From: Todiramphus chloris collaris
Taxonomy: Eukaryota > Chordata > Aves > Coraciiformes > Alcedinidae
DNA: 64,000 bases
Direction: 5' to 3'
Assembly (NCBI GenBank): GCA_025345505.1
Contig: JANVCC010000160.1
Span: forward strand, 234,416-298,415
In this document: positions 10,821-21,900 of the stretch, piece after piece
How the letters are laid out: the number at the start of each line of letters is the position of its first letter
Position numbering within the stretch: the first letter of the stretch is position 1
Notes under the pieces: model-generated
Told to the model about the DNA's origin: nothing
Databases searched by the model: none
What the model saw: the letters and a program-made list of their open reading frames with translations, nothing else
Position numbers and translations under genes: made by a program

Positions 10821-11600
10821 ACCCGGGCAGTGCTGGGTGCTGCGGGTGCTGCGGGTGCTGCGGGTGCTGGGGCGGGCGGAGGGGTGCGTAGGGGGTGCAG
10901 GATGAGCGGGGAGATAGGGGGATGCAGGGAGGGATACACGGAGAGGGACAGAGAGGTCTCTGGAGGGATGTGCGGAATGATGTGTGGAGAGATGGAAGGA
11001 TGCGCGGAGAGATAGAGATGCAAGGAGGGATGCACGGGGAGATGGAGGGAGGGAAGGAGGGGCAGAGGAATCTGCGGGGTGATGTGCGGAGAGATGGATG
11101 GATGGATGGATGGATGGATGGATGACGAAGGGATGCGCGGAGGGATGCGTAGGAAGATGAAGAGAGGTGCAGAGGGATGCGCGGAGGGACAGAGGGATTC
11201 AAGGAGGCGCAGAGGGAAGGAGTATTGCGGGGGGGGATGAGAGGAGGGCCGGCCCCACCGCCTGCCCGCCCCCCGCAGAGACGCGCTCGCCGCAGCGCAG
11301 GGGGCGGCCCCGGCGGGTGGGGCCGTGGCGAGGCCGGGACGCGGGGCAGCCCCCCCGGCAAACCCGCCCGGTGACCGGCCTGGAGCTGCAGCTCGCCCTG
11401 CCCGCGGCCCTGCGCTGGAGCGGGGCCGGGCTGTGCTGCCGGTGCTGCTGCAGTCGCCGCTCCCTGGCACCGGGGCCGGGCTGTTGCGCGCTCCAGCCCC
11501 CGGCACCAGGTTCCCCGAGTCCCCAGCAACGGGTGGCCTCCGGGGGCAGGCCGAGGGCAGTTACTTCTCTTGCCTCTGCAGTTTCCCGGGATCCAGCTGC
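10821..11600 (-). promoter_or_regulatory. GC-rich 5' flank and probable promoter of the OGA paralog
   Basis: CpG-rich DNA directly upstream of the start codon, without a TATA box that I can see. It includes a short run of a 9-bp unit, TGCGGGTGC (about 10840-10868), and a purine-rich repeat (10905-11220). The 5' UTR and transcription start could not be placed. Confidence 0.55.
10905..11220 (+). repeat. Degenerate purine-rich repeat with a GGAT microsatellite
   Basis: Imperfect units resembling GGATGCGCGGAGAGAT, spaced irregularly. They contain a perfect (GATG)n stretch at about 11091-11124. The plus strand is strongly purine-biased. Open frames here, such as the Ser/Ile/His/Pro-rich minus-strand frame, come from the repeat. 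Confidence 0.85.
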
Positions 11601-14384
11601 CACAGGTTCCCGGGCTGCTTCCTGGTGGTGGGGTGTCATTGTCCCCTTTTATTCATCCCTGAGTTAGCATCTTCCCCACTGGTACCCATGTGCTGGGCCC
11701 AGGCTGTGACGCCTCTGGCTCACCAGGTCCATGAGATCAGGACTGTTTCATGTGCCGTGCACGTGACTCACCTGCCTGCGTATGTCAGGCTGCTGTTTGC
11801 CTTTTGTCACACTGCTCTGAGCTGTTGACTTACATTTGGCTTGTGATCCTCTCTGTTTCTAGTTTGCAGAAGTGATGCCACGTCATTAGTTCCCTATCTT
11901 GCTGCTGCGCAGTCACTGGTACCTGCCTATATGCAAGACTATGTGTTTGACGTCATGGAATTGCTCTGCTCTTCTTCTGACCACTCTTCCTGTTTGTTGG
12001 TCTGTCTGTAAGGTGGACCTGTGATGTGCAGCCTCCCCTTGGCCTTCCCCAGCCCAACAGCATCTCAACCCAGAGAGCAAGGTACAGGACTCTGTTACCA
12101 GGCAGGTGTGAGGGATGGAGCCAGGAGGGAGCAGAGGTGCACTACTAAAGGGAAGCCACAGCCAAGGGCCCTCCCAGCAGCTCTCACCACCTGCAGACGT
12201 TTCCTCTAACATGCAAGCATGGCCTTTGCACACCAAAGTGGGCATCAGAGGCCTTAGAAAATCAGGATCTGTGGCATCTCCCTGTTGCCTTTGCAGGTCA
12301 ATATGGTGCTAGGAAGTCAAGTCATGGTGTCTGGGCTATCAAAGCAGCAAGGAGCCCAAGACTGACTGACCAGCAGTTACCCGTCAGGGAGGAGGCCATC
12401 AGGGCAGGATGGCGAGATCTGTCCAAAGCTCAGCAGCATGTAGTGAAGGAGGCTGTGCAAAGCAGTGAGAGCCCAGAGCACTTAAAGCCTCAGCCCCGGA
12501 CCAGGTGTCTCATGACCAGACTTATAGCAATAAAACCAGACTTGGAACATCAATAAAAACTCATAACCAGACTCACCATTAATAGGCTGCATGTTGGGTG
12601 CAGGACAGGCAGTGATGGTGCAAGAAAACTAGTTCAGGACTACTGGAGTGGGTTACTCACATGCAGGGAACAACTGCTGGGGCTTGTTGGGCACAGCCAC
12701 GGTCAGCTTGCTCTTTGTCACACAGCCTGCACCAGCCTGTGCTGAGTTTCGCTGCTGGAGAGCACTGAGTTCAAGCCTGGCCCTGGGGAAGGCTGTTGGG
12801 GCAGTTGGGCATGCAACTGGGGAGCAGCCCAGCGCCCCTGGGGTGTCTGCAGTGCCCGGTGACACACCATGGTTAGAGGGAGAGAGAGGTGGATGATGTT
12901 GCCCTGTCCAAAAAGACTGCTGGCGAAGGAAGCCAGGAAGGCTGTGCATGATGGGGGTGTTTGCTGCGATTCTTCCCCTTCCCTGTTGTCGCTGGGAGCA
13001 CCTGAATATTTGTCCACAGTTTGCTTGGACTTTGAGGTAGAGCTCACTGGCTTCTAATTCTTCACTTGCTTTTTTTTTTTTCTCCTGTCAAAGATGGACA
13101 CTGCGGCACTCCTTTTTACTGCTCTCAACCTCATCCATCCTCTACCCATTCTCAATATTCCCCTGACTTGTCTCCAGCCCAGACAATCCAACCACATTCT
13201 CCCTTACCCACCGTGAGTGTATGTGCCTGTCACCCACATCAGTGCTGTCAATCATGCAATCGCAGCCACCCTCCCCAGTGCATGACAAGGGGAAAAAGCT
13301 CTTGAGCACCTAAGTCCTGCCACCTTCTGCTGTCTCAGTAGGACAGTGGGCCACACGGCCTGCTCAGCAGCCTCCTCCTGACGCTTCCGTCTTGGAAGGG
13401 TTTCCTGCAATCCTTCGTGTTTCTTGCTAGTTACAATTTGTATTGTACTTTGGCTACCCTGACTTTTTGTTAGCTTTTTGCTGCTCCTCATAGTTTTTTT
13501 TCACCTAGTTTTTACTTTTATGTCCTTCCTTCTGAAGTTTCAGGTTCTTACATGGAGTATGAGCCCTCCCAGAACTGTGATGATTTCTGTTGTGCCCTAT
13601 TGCTTCATTAAAGCCCTGACAGGTTTTCCAAATGCATTTTGTCAGACCTGAACTGCAGTTCTCTTAATTCCTTAAATTTTCTCTGAAAGACGCTTTGAAG
13701 TTGCTCTCCAACACCCGTGGGTGTTTGCTCTCTTTTACCTGGACTAAGGTCTGGAAGAGACTCTCGGGGGGGTTTCTTGTTCTCCCCATAGTCCTCGGGA
13801 GCCCAAGCCCACATGGGCAGCTGTGCCCTGGTGTGGGCAGCCCCAGAGGATGCCAGGCTGTGGGCGACATGCAGGAGGCTCCTTCTCAGGGAGTAGTCCG
13901 GGACAGTCCTGACCCTTGGAAAGCTAGTTTGATCCTTCTCATTCCACAGGTGACCTGCCTTCTGGAGGTCAGAGCTGGTCCATATCTAGTGTATGTCCAG
14001 GAACGTCCTCCTATCTGTGTGTCCTTTCTTGGCAAGCTACACCCTGTCATTCACAGGCCAGTCCTTAGGGCGTGTCATGACACTCAGATCATTGTTTGAG
14101 ACATCTACAAAGAGCTCCAGCTGCAGCCATTCATTCTTTGCAGCAGTGTCATAACTGCACCAGTACATGGGGCAAGGACCATGCTGTCCTGGAGCGATGG
14201 CCCTGGACACCCACCTCCCCAGGTGCCCTGTGAGGTGCCATCACAGCCTGTGGCTCATGGCACGCGCTCTGAGCCTGACCTTGCTCAGCAGCTGTTGTCA
14301 GAGACGTGAGAGCTGCAGGATTCAAAGGTCCCCATGACTGGGGATGGGATGGCAGGGATAAGGTCAAGGCTACGTCTCCTCCCC
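11601..14384. other. Intergenic region between the OGA paralog and DOK1
   Basis: I find no conserved exon, RNA gene or clear transposon in this stretch. The open frames are short and unlike known proteins. Confidence 0.6.
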
Positions 14385-15046
14385 CAGCCTCAGGACACTG
14401 AGTTCACCATGAACCAGCAATGGGCCCTCGTGGCCAAGGAGGTCAATGGTCTCCTGAGGTGCATTAAGAAGAGTGTGTCCAGCAGATCAAGGGAGGTTCT
14501 CGTGCCACAGTGAGACCAAATCTGGAGCATTGGGTCCCAGCATTCTGGACTCTCAAGTTCAAGAGAGACAGGGAAATACTGGAGAGAGTCCAACAGAAGC
14601 TCTGAGGATGATGAAGGGACTGGAACATCTCTCTTATGAGGAAAGGCTGAGAGCCCTGCGGCTGTTTAGCCTGGAGAAGAGGGGGCTGAGTGGGGATCTT
14701 ATGAATGTTTATAAATATCTGAAAGGTGGGTGTCAAGAGGATGGGGCCAGTCTCTTCTCAGTGGTGCCCTGTGACAGGATGTGGGGCAAAGGGCACAAAC
14801 TGGAACCCAGGAGGTTCCACCTCATCATGAGAAACTTCTTTGGTATGAGGGTGTCAGAGCCTGGCCCAGTCTGCCCAGAGAAGTTGTGGAGTTTCCTTCT
14901 CTGGAGAGATTCTAAACCTGCCTGGACAATACGATGCTGGGCCCCCTGCTCTGGGTGACCCTGCTGGATGGAGCAGGGGGGGTGGCACCACGTCATCTCC
15001 AGAGCGCCCTTCCAATCCCCAATCATTTTGTGATTCTGTGACAGTG
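14385..15046 (+). mobile_element. CR1 LINE fragment (3' end)
   Basis: Carries the CR1 signature of a tRNA-free LINE 3' end: HEERLR-type text seen here as [15 protein letters not shown] and [13 protein letters not shown], followed by a short 3' UTR ending in TTTTGTGATTCTGTGA. Severely 5'-truncated, with stops. Confidence 0.9.
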
Positions 15047-15515
15047 TGGGACACATCCTTCAATGGGTCTGGAAGCCGAGATCTCTCCTGTGGGATGTGG
15101 ATGGCACAGCTGAGTGGAACCAGCCATGGCAGTGTTAGCTCTGTCCCCTGTGGCTTTCCCACCTCTGCCAGGACATGGCTGGCATCTGCTGTCCTCCCAC
15201 AGCCTGCAGTGGTGGCTCTGGTGTGGGGATGATCCCGCTCCCTGCCTTGTCCCCTGCATGGCCACGTCCCAGCACACCCAGCACTGCGTGGCGGTGGAGG
15301 GAACTTCTGTCAGGGCCAATGAGGCCCCAGGCGCTGTGCCATGGGCTGGGGCACACGGCTGCCAGGGACATGGGCCAGAGCCGTGAGGAACCGTCCAGAG
15401 ACACAAAGGTGCTTCTGGAGGCCGAGGAGGGGACACCATGGCCTGGGCACCTGGCACAGCGGGGAACCACAGTGGGGAGCAGCACCTGCACGCACATGGC
15501 ACTGGCGTGTGGTGG

Positions 15516-15810
15516 GCACACGCGAACACACGCCCGCAGGTACGTGATGTGCACAAGCACGCACACGTGTATACGCGCACACGTGAACGCACTCGTACGT
15601 GCGTGCTTGCACACGCACCAGGACTCACAAACACACGTGAATGCACACACAAGATACCAGAACACGCACGTGTGCACGCACCCGCACCCGCACGCACACC
15701 CGCGCACAGGCGTTGCCACGCATGCCCAGGAGCGCGCACACACGCACACGTGAACGCGCTCACACCAACGCGCACACAGACGTGCACGCACGCGCACGCG
15801 CACGCTCGGA
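15516..15810. repeat. Alternating purine-pyrimidine (CA/CG/TG) tract upstream of DOK1
   Basis: About 300 bp of imperfect CACG, CACA and TGTG runs ending roughly 90 bases before the DOK1 start codon. Such alternating sequence can adopt Z-DNA. It also generates His/Thr/Ala/Arg-rich open frames on both strands that are not genes. Confidence 0.85.
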
Positions 15811-15898
15811 GCCTCCCTTCCCTCGCCCCGCGCGCGCGGCCCCGCCCCGGGGCGGTGCGGGCGGAAGCGCGCGGCGGCGGCGGCGGTGGCGGCGCGGG
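15811..15898 (+). promoter_or_regulatory. DOK1: DOK1 core promoter and 5' UTR, GC boxes
   Basis: CpG-dense sequence with a CCCCGCCCC GC box near 15840 and a GGCGG-rich leader running into the start codon. No TATA box is seen. The exact transcription start is unknown. Confidence 0.6.
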
Positions 15899-15957
15899 AT
15901 GGACCCGCCGGCCATGGAGGGGCCGCTCCTCGTGCAGCACAGCCACAAGTTCGGCAC
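15899..15957 (+). CDS. DOK1: DOK1 exon 1, 3' end in the gap
   Basis: Starts at ATG in a good context (G at -3, G at +4). A second in-frame ATG lies at 15914. It encodes MDPPAMEGPLLVQHSHKFG and then enters the N run. By comparison with human (FGTK|RW) only about four coding bases are missing. Confidence 0.92.
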
Positions 15958-18900
15958 NNNNNNNNNNNNNNNNNNNNNNNNNNNNNNNNNNNNNNNNNNN
16001 NNNNNNNNNNNNNNNNNNNNNNNNNNNNNNNNNNNNNNNNNNNNNNNNNNNNNNNNNNNNNNNNNNNNNNNNNNNNNNNNNNNNNNNNNNNNNNNNNNNN
16101 NNNNNNNNNNNNNNNNNNNNNNNNNNNNNNNNNNNNNNNNNNNNNNNNNNNNNNNNNNNNNNNNNNNNNNNNNNNNNNNNNNNNNNNNNNNNNNNNNNNN
16201 NNNNNNNNNNNNNNNNNNNNNNNNNNNNNNNNNNNNNNNNNNNNNNNNNNNNNNNNNNNNNNNNNNNNNNNNNNNNNNNNNNNNNNNNNNNNNNNNNNNN
16301 NNNNNNNNNNNNNNNNNNNNNNNNNNNNNNNNNNNNNNNNNNNNNNNNNNNNNNNNNGGGCGCGCTGCCGGGCGGCGGCAGTAGGCAAGTGGGGCCGGGG
16401 CTTCGCTCGGCTCCGCGGGGCCTCCCGGGTGCGGGGGCTCCGGCGGGGCGGGGCGCGCCCCCGAGGCCGCCCCCGGTGAGCTGCCGGCCCGGGCGCCCTG
16501 GCAGGAGCCTTCCCCGCGCCCCGCCCGCTGTGAGCCCGCCGCCTTGCAGAGGTGGAAGCGCAGCTGGTTCGTGCTGTACCCGGCCAGCCAACACGGCGTG
16601 GCCCGCCTGGAGTTCTTCGACTGCAAGGAGCCGGCGGCGCGGCCCGAGCGGCTGGGCAGCCGGCGGCTGGACAAGACGGTGGTGCGGCTGGCCGACTGCA
16701 CCAGCGTGGCCCCGGTGCCGGAGAGCGGCCCCCGCGCCGGCACGGCCGTCTTCCGCCTGGAGACCAGCGGCAGGAGCTACCTCTTGGCGGCCGAGAAGCA
16801 GCAGAGCGAGGAGTGGGTGGCGAAGCTGTGCGAGATCGCCTTCCCGGTGAGCCCCGGGACGGGGGGGTGGGGGCAGGTATCAGACCGTGCGCGGGGCTGC
16901 GACCCCTTCTACCCAGCAGGAGGGCCTGGCAGCACAGGGAGGGAGACCCTGAGGCACCGCGAGTGCTCCCAGACAGTCAGAGCACCTGGCCCCGGGACGC
17001 TGGGGCCCTTTCGGTAGCTCCTGCCAAGCCAGCGGCCACCTGGGTTACAGGACTCCTCGCCGTGCTGCCGTTATTCTTGGTTGCAGCTCCAAATTTCAAG
17101 TCGGGCTTTTCTCCCCTCTGGTGTGGAGCTCATCCTTGCCCCCTCCAGAGACCTGCTGGGGGCTGGGTGATGGCTGCAGAGCATTTCCTCTTGGCCCAGC
17201 CATCGCTGCCTTTCCTGCCACAGCAGTGGCGGAAGCGGACCCTGAGACCGTTGTGGCGCCTGGCTCCAGCACCCACCCTCCACTCCAGGGCGGCAGCACC
17301 AGCAGCTGCGGGGCCAGTGCTTCACCTTGCCCAGCCCTGGGGCTCACTCCTGTCTGCCGCTGGCAACACCCCATCGCCTCTGAGCCTGTGGGCACAGCCC
17401 TCAGCTCCCCCATCTGCCTGCCCCTGGGTCACAGCTCCACAGCCTTCCCTGGAGCACATGGTCAGGCAGTGTGACACTGCCCTATGAAGGCAGTTTGGAC
17501 AGTGGGTGGCCTATGGGTATGGTTGTCCACACCGCTCTGTGAGAGCAGCCCACGCCTGCCCTGCCCCATGGGTCCCTTGCTCTCCCTCCTATGAGATGTT
17601 TGCCCAGCCCTGGGTTGTGCTTTAGCCGATTCCAGCAGGGCTGCCTCGCAGGGTAGCTGCACAGCTGGTGATCCTAGTGTCTTCCCACAAAGACCTGAGT
17701 GTTTGATGAGTGACTTACCTTAAGGGCTTTTCTTGTCCCTGCTTGCATCTCCTTGCAGTCCACTGACAAGCCAAATGTGTCTGTGCAGCAAGTTCACTGC
17801 TGACCAGGACAAGAGGCACTGATGCGGTACTGGAAATCACTCTGTGTCTGTGCCTGTCTGGTGTGGACAGTATTGCAGTCTTTGTCCTGGAAACGGCGTG
17901 TGGAGCTCAGCTATGGATGCAGCACGCAGCTTTGGAGCGCTGCAGGGTGGTGGCGAGGCAGGGGAAGCTTGGCACAGAGCAGGGGTGTGCTCATACCTTC
18001 CTTCACATCGTACCTGGCAGTTGTGTGCTTGTGGCCCAGAAACAAGGTGATGTTTTAGGAAGCAGGGAGCAAAAAGTGTGAGAACAGCAGGTGTTCTAGA
18101 AAGGTCCAGCTTGGAGCGGGAGGCACAGGAGCTGCACGTGGCCTCTCTGGAAAAAGCTGAAGATCCTCAGTTGTGATTTCTGGTTATCTGTGTGGAGACC
18201 AGGGTTTTGTATTGTGTTGTTTGTCGCTGCCCAGGATAGGCAGGGTCCAGTAGCTTGGGATATGTGGCCAGAATTTGTTTGGGGTTCAGAACAGAACTTT
18301 TATTTTTAAGATGAGGGAAAGTGCTGTCAAACAGAGCCCTAAAAGGCTCTGGCAAGTCATCTGCCCTTTGATTTCCCGATGCCAGGCTGGAACCCTGCTG
18401 CGTTACGTGATTTAGGTGATCAGGAGCAGCGACTGTCAGCTCTAAGGTTTTAGAGTTCCCATTCTATTTAGGAGCCAAACAAGAGGGCCTGATGTCCCTA
18501 TTTGGGCCTTGCCTCCTGTAAGGAACCTCCTGTGTCTGGGTTTTAAACTGAAACTGTGACAGCTTGCCTTCTGCGAGACATACGCTGCTGCAACTCTATC
18601 CCACGTGGCCCTGAGAAACAGTCTCCAGCTCGTGTCCGCGTGTGGACCCTGATGGTGCAGGGTCTGCTGAAGCAGCTCTTGCAGGGCATCTGTGAGCCTT
18701 TGCTTTGTGAGGGGCTTCCCTGCAGGAGGGTCTTTGCTCTTTGGTGGTAGCACCGAGGGCACATCCCCCACACAGGCCCTCAGGGAACCCTGCTGCTGGG
18801 ACAGGGTCGCTGACAGGGTGCGTGCATTGCACTTTCAGTTCTGCATGCACTAAAATAGAAGCGTTTGCTTCCCTTCTGCGGGCTGTGTCCAGCGCTGGCA

Positions 18901-21900
18901 CCGCCTCCCTGCTGTGCAGAAGCAGGACGCAGACCCAGGCATTCTTGGGTCCTCTCACCAGCACTGCTGGAGGTTGTACCTGGGCCCTGCCATGCTTCGG
19001 GCACTGATGTTGCCTGTGCTGGAGCAGGTCAGTGAGAAGCAGAGCTGTTCTCTGCCTCAGCACTGGGGCACCTGCATGGGCACATGGCAGCGGTCTTGGA
19101 GTGGGCGCATGGGACCCCCAGGTGCTTCCCCACAGGACACCGAGTCTCAGCCCTGGCTTGTGCTGTGCTGCAAGGCAGAGGCTGCAGGGCAGGGCTGCTG
19201 GGATTCACTGCTTTCTTCTGCACCCTGTCCGGCACACAGCCCAGCTGGGGCCCAGGGTCATGCCAAGAGCTCCAGGGAAGCCCCTCCTGTGCTGCCTGGC
19301 CCTGTTCATCTGTATTCATGTCAGCTCGGGGTGGGGGGGGCCCTGAGGTCTGTTGCCAGCTCTGGGCAGGGAAGGGCTTGATGTGGTTGCACGATGGCCA
19401 AGCTGTGTGGGGCTGGGATGGGTCCCTCAGGGAGGGCAGTGGGGCCTGAATGATGTGGGTCTGGGGCTGCCAGAGGACCCAGGTGCTGATGTGGGAAGAG
19501 AGGACTGGGGCTGATCTGCTCTCCCTTGCCAGGGAAACGGCCCCAGCGATGCTGGTGTGGCAGCCCAGCATGGCAGAGAGGGCGGCAGGGAGGCGCCGGG
19601 CTTGGAGATGGCCGTGAACTCCATCTACTACTCGAGAGATGAAGGTGGGACCTGCTGCTGCCCTGACTTCGGGGCACACCCTTTGTGGGGCCTGTCCTGC
19701 TGCTGCTGCCCCATCTCCAGGGCTCCAGCAGGCAGAGCTGGGGATGCGGCCTCCTCCGCCCTCCCCTGAGCATCCCTGTCCCCACAGTGAACGCCTTCTG
19801 GGTGACGGTGCAGCGGACCGAGGCTGCTGAGCGGTGCGAGCTACGTGGCACCTACGTGCTCAAGGCTGAGCGTGACAGCATCGTCCTGAAGGACCCACGG
19901 AGAAATGAGATCCTCTACGTCTGGCCCTACCGGCTGCTCCGGAGATACGGCCGGGACAAGGTGGGGGCAGTGGCAGCCCTGGGTGCCGCATGCCAAGGCC
20001 TGTTTCCCCGGGGCTTTCCCTTGATGGAGGGTAAGGGGTGATATGTCCAGCCAGCCTGTGCAGCGGGCCCTGCCGAGTGCCAGAACTGCTGCAGCCCTTG
20101 GTCACAGTTCTGGGGACATCTGTGATCCTCTGCTCTCAGCTCCTGCCTGTGTCACTGCACAGGAGCGTCGACTGTCAGGATGTCTGTCCACAGCAAGGGC
20201 ATGGCAGCACAGAGCATCTCTCTGCATGGTCCTTGTCCCGCTCCCACTGGGGCCATTGCAGGCCCTGCCAACCCCTCAGCCAGACATCCCTGCAGCGAGC
20301 TGTCTTGCCCCGATTCTCCATCTCAGCGCTCCACAGCCCATGCCATGGGCAGGCATGTCCTTCCGTGCCATGCACAAGCTCTCCCCAGCCCCCGGGGACT
20401 TTGACTCCCTGGAGTCAGTCCATCCGTCCTGAATGGTCGCCAGAGCAGGAGGGGCTCTCTGAGGCACCAGTTACTCTGGATCCATTCGCCTTACGGGATG
20501 TGCTGCTCTTTGCCTGGCTCACCTTTGTAGGTCTGTCACCTCTCCGGTGTTCCCCAGCAGCAGTCACTGATCTGTCTTGCTGCTGCCCTGAGCTGGAAGT
20601 GCTGTCTGTGCTGGACAGGGAGGAAGTGGTCTACCCAGGACTGTTAATAGACATGATGGTGTTGGCTGCAGTTGCTGACGGCACTTTCTGCAGCGCTTAC
20701 CGACACAGAAGTGGAAACTGAGCTGCTCTTGGGGAGGCATCTGGCTTGTCTGCGGGGTCTGTTTCAGGGGCAGGATGAGAGCCAGATGGTGTGAGGAGCA
20801 GGCAGCTGCACCCACAGGGCCCTAGGTGACCAGAGGTTGGCTGTGCTTGTGTTCAGCAGCATTGACCCACAAAAGGAAGTCCGGCCCCAGAGGCTTTTGC
20901 AGCCATCTCAGAGACTGCTGCTGCATGTGGGAGAGCACTGGTGAGGCAGAAACCTCACCTGGATTCAGAGACTGAGGTTCAGGAAGGGTGTGGGCACATG
21001 CTGATGGGAATCCACATGAGTGCACACAGCCTTGCTGCAGGACTTCTCTTTGCAGTACTTTAGGCCGTTAACAGAGCAATGTCGGTAACACAAATGCTTG
21101 CTTACTGTTGGTACCCAAGCTGCTGCTTCTGGCCTTTCTCCGGTGGGAAGCCGCGTTTCTCTGTCTTTTATCTCACCTCTGGATTGTTTCCCTTCTGCCT
21201 GACTAATGCCGACTTACCCAAGATGACCGTAACAGTTTCCCATGCTAAACTGTCATTCATTTTCTCACTCTACTCCCTTCTCGGTGCTCACTGCAAATTA
21301 TTTCCTAGAGTGGTGCCAGTTGTTGACCCTACTGGAATCGCTCAGGTAAGGCAGCAGGACTCCAGCAGGACCCGCAGCTCTGGCTGTGGGGTATCTTGCA
21401 GTGATGTCCCCTCATGTGTGCACCCTGCTCCAATTTCACAGCTTGTTCCGGGCTGCTGGGAAGCGCAGCCTCCCCCTGCCTGGGCACTAAGCAGGCACCG
21501 AGCACAGCACGTCTCTGCCATGTGCTCGTTGAGCTGTGGCCCTCGCTGCGGGCAGTGGAAGGAGCAGGGTGGTCGGTGAAGTCTCTTGCAGGATGTGCAG
21601 GACCAGTGCCACAGCCGTGCGCCCTTTGGCAGGAAGTGCAGCCTGCACGCTGCGCTGGCTTTGCAGGTGCTGGGCAGGATGTGACCCTTCCGCTTCCCTT
21701 GCAGGTGATGTTCTCCTTCGAAGCTGGCAGGCGCTGTGACTCTGGCCCGGGGAACTTCACCTTTGAGACCAAGCAGGGCAATGAGATCTTCCGCCTGGTG
21801 GAAGCCTCCATCCGGGAGCAGAAAGCGCAGGTGGAGGAGAATCGGCAAAGCTGCGACTCGCTAGAGTCTGACAGCCCCAGCATGGTGCTGATCCGCCAGG

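Noticed and set aside
10412-11529. Long minus-strand Pro/Ser/His-rich frames
   Set aside because: They are produced by the purine-rich repeat and GC-rich promoter. The real start exon here uses a third frame of only 40 coding bases.
15023-16850. Long frames through the 400-N gap and the CA/CG tract on both strands
   Set aside because: Ns are translated as X and the tract gives His/Thr/Ala/Arg repeats. Only the DOK1 frame is homologous to a protein.
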